Assembly (NCBI GenBank): GCA_017935825.1
Contig: JAGBGW010000107.1
Coordinates: 1 to 6,666 of the forward strand
DNA: 6,666 bases
Source of the DNA: Clostridia bacterium
Lineage (GTDB): Bacteria; Bacillota; Clostridia; Christensenellales; Maliibacteriaceae
Reading direction: 5' to 3'
Part shown: positions 5,688-6,666 of the stretch, piece by piece
Position numbering within the stretch: the first letter of the stretch is position 1
Layout: each line of letters begins with the position of its first letter
Position numbers and translations under genes: made by a program
The notes under the pieces: generated by a model
The model's input: the letters and a program-made list of their open reading frames with translations, nothing else
The model's database searches: none
Told to the model about the DNA's origin: nothing

Positions 5688-6666
5688 ATGGAAACCAATC
5701 AAGGCGGTCGTATCCTGCCGATCAATCTGGAACGTGAGATGAAGGAAAGCTTCATTGCTTACGCAATGGCTGTTATCATCAACCGCGCGCTTCCGGATGT
5801 ACGCGACGGCATGAAACCCGTTCACAGACGCATTTTGTATTCCATGGGCGAATTGGGCGTCACTCCCGACAAGCCCCACAGAAAGAGCGCACGTATCGTC
5901 GGTGACGTACTTGGTAAGTACCACCCCCACGGCGACGCTTCTGTTTACGATGCAATGGTCCGCATGGCGCAGGATTTCTCCATGCGCTATCCCATGGTGG
6001 ACGGTCACGGCAACTTTGGCTCGGTGGACGGCGACGGCGCAGCAGCAATGCGTTACACCGAAGCCCGTCTTTCCAAGCTTTCCATGCAGATGCTGGCAGA
6101 TATCGACAAGGACACTGTCGACTTCATGCCCAACTTCGATAACACCGCTATGCAGCCCACGGTGCTGCCCAGCCGTTTCCCCAACCTGCTTTGCAACGGT
6201 GCAAACGGTATCGCAGTCGGTATGGCAACCAACATTCCGCCTCACAACCTTGGTGAGGTGGTGGACGGCGTGCTGGCACTGGCAGACAACCCCGATATCA
6301 CCAATGATGAACTGATGCAGTACATCCCCGGCCCGGATTTCCCCACCGGCGGCATCATCATGGGTACGGCAGGCATCCGCGAGGCATATCGCACCGGCCG
6401 TGGCAGAATCTTCGTCCGTGCAAAGACCGATATTGAGCAGATGCCCAACAACCGATCCCGCATCGTGGTCACCGAAATTCCCTATCAGGTCAACAAGGCT
6501 CGCCTTGTGGAAAAGATCGCGGAACTGGTGCACGACAAGCGGGTGGAGGGCATCTCCGACCTGCGCGATGAATCCGACCGCAGCGGTATGCGCATCGTCA
6601 TTGAACTAAAGCAGGGTGTCAACGCACAGGTTGTCCTGAACACCTTGTTCAAGCACACCCAGCTGC
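5688..6666 (+). CDS. gyrA: DNA gyrase subunit A, N-terminal part (runs off the window)
   Basis: The first 326 codons of GyrA are present; the full protein would be about 800-850 residues. GyrA is the DNA breakage-reunion subunit of gyrase. Visible landmarks are [22 protein letters not shown] (in the span 16-37), [12 protein letters not shown] (40-51), KYHPHGD (77-83) and [12 protein letters not shown] (119-130) with the catalytic Tyr123 preceded by Arg122, then the tower-domain motif [23 protein letters not shown] (in the span 165-187). GAAGGAG (5673-5679) lies eight bases before the ATG. In the quinolone-resistance-determining region the residue matching E. coli Ser83 is Ala84, while Asp88 matches E. 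coli Asp87. No promoter is evident in the 70-base gap, so transcription probably comes from the remB-gyrB promoter through the hairpin upstream. Confidence 0.98.
   Translation, partial: METNQGGRILPINLEREMKESFIAYAMAVIINRALPDVRDGMKPVHRRILYSMGELGVTPDKPHRKSARIVGDVLGKYHPHGDASVYDAMVRMAQDFSMRYPMVDGHGNFGSVDGDGAAAMRYTEARLSKLSMQMLADIDKDTVDFMPNFDNTAMQPTVLPSRFPNLLCNGANGIAVGMATNIPPHNLGEVVDGVLALADNPDITNDELMQYIPGPDFPTGGIIMGTAGIREAYRTGRGRIFVRAKTDIEQMPNNRSRIVVTEIPYQVNKARLVEKIAELVHDKRVEGISDLRDESDRSGMRIVIELKQGVNAQVVLNTLFKHTQL

Noticed and set aside
5517..6533. Minus-strand open frame of 338 codons antisense to gyrA
   Set aside because: Same mirror effect as above. The sense strand carries unmistakable GyrA motifs, and no promoter or ribosome site supports the antisense frame.

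Overview
The window is chromosomal DNA of a low-to-mid GC anaerobic Bacillota, most likely a clostridial gut lineage of the Oscillospirales or Christensenellales type. That placement is an inference. It rests on the gene order recF - remB (yaaB, DUF370) - gyrB - gyrA, on the short Gram-positive-type GyrB, on clean GGAGG-type ribosome binding sites, and on intergenic repeat families that I recall as typical of such genomes. Everything identified on the plus strand is housekeeping except one DUF4349 lipoprotein gene.

Layout. Bases 1-194 carry the first 64 codons of a small lipoprotein on the minus strand, cut by the window edge. Bases 195-626 have no gene. They hold a cluster of short palindromic repeats, then a good sigma-A promoter just before recF. 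recF (627-1727) encodes the replication and recombination-repair SMC-like ATPase. Bases 1728-2289 again have no gene: a block of short hairpins and repeats with roughly inverted halves, a strong bidirectional-looking terminator (1996-2029), further hairpins, and a -10 element and structured leader for the next operon. remB (2290-2550), gyrB (2576-4522), the DUF4349 lipoprotein (4571-5617) and gyrA (5688 to the window end) follow head to tail, with gaps of 25, 48 and 70 bases. They probably form one transcription unit.

How the genes fit together. GyrB and GyrA form the A2B2 DNA gyrase that introduces negative supercoils. RecF acts at gapped or stalled forks. RemB is a small DUF370 protein related to the Bacillus biofilm-matrix regulators RemA and RemB, and in B. 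subtilis its gene sits at this same place between recF and gyrB. The DUF4349 lipoprotein is the odd member. It is predicted to be a membrane-anchored envelope protein, yet its gene lies between the two gyrase subunit genes.

I found no convincing novel defence, mobile or metabolic system. The observations most worth a second look are non-coding. A repeat appears to supply the Shine-Dalgarno sequence of the minus-strand lipoprotein and could also mask it. Members of one repeat family flank recF in opposite orientation. A hairpin with two competing folds precedes gyrA. In the proteins, GyrA has alanine at the position of the quinolone-contacting serine (E. coli Ser83).
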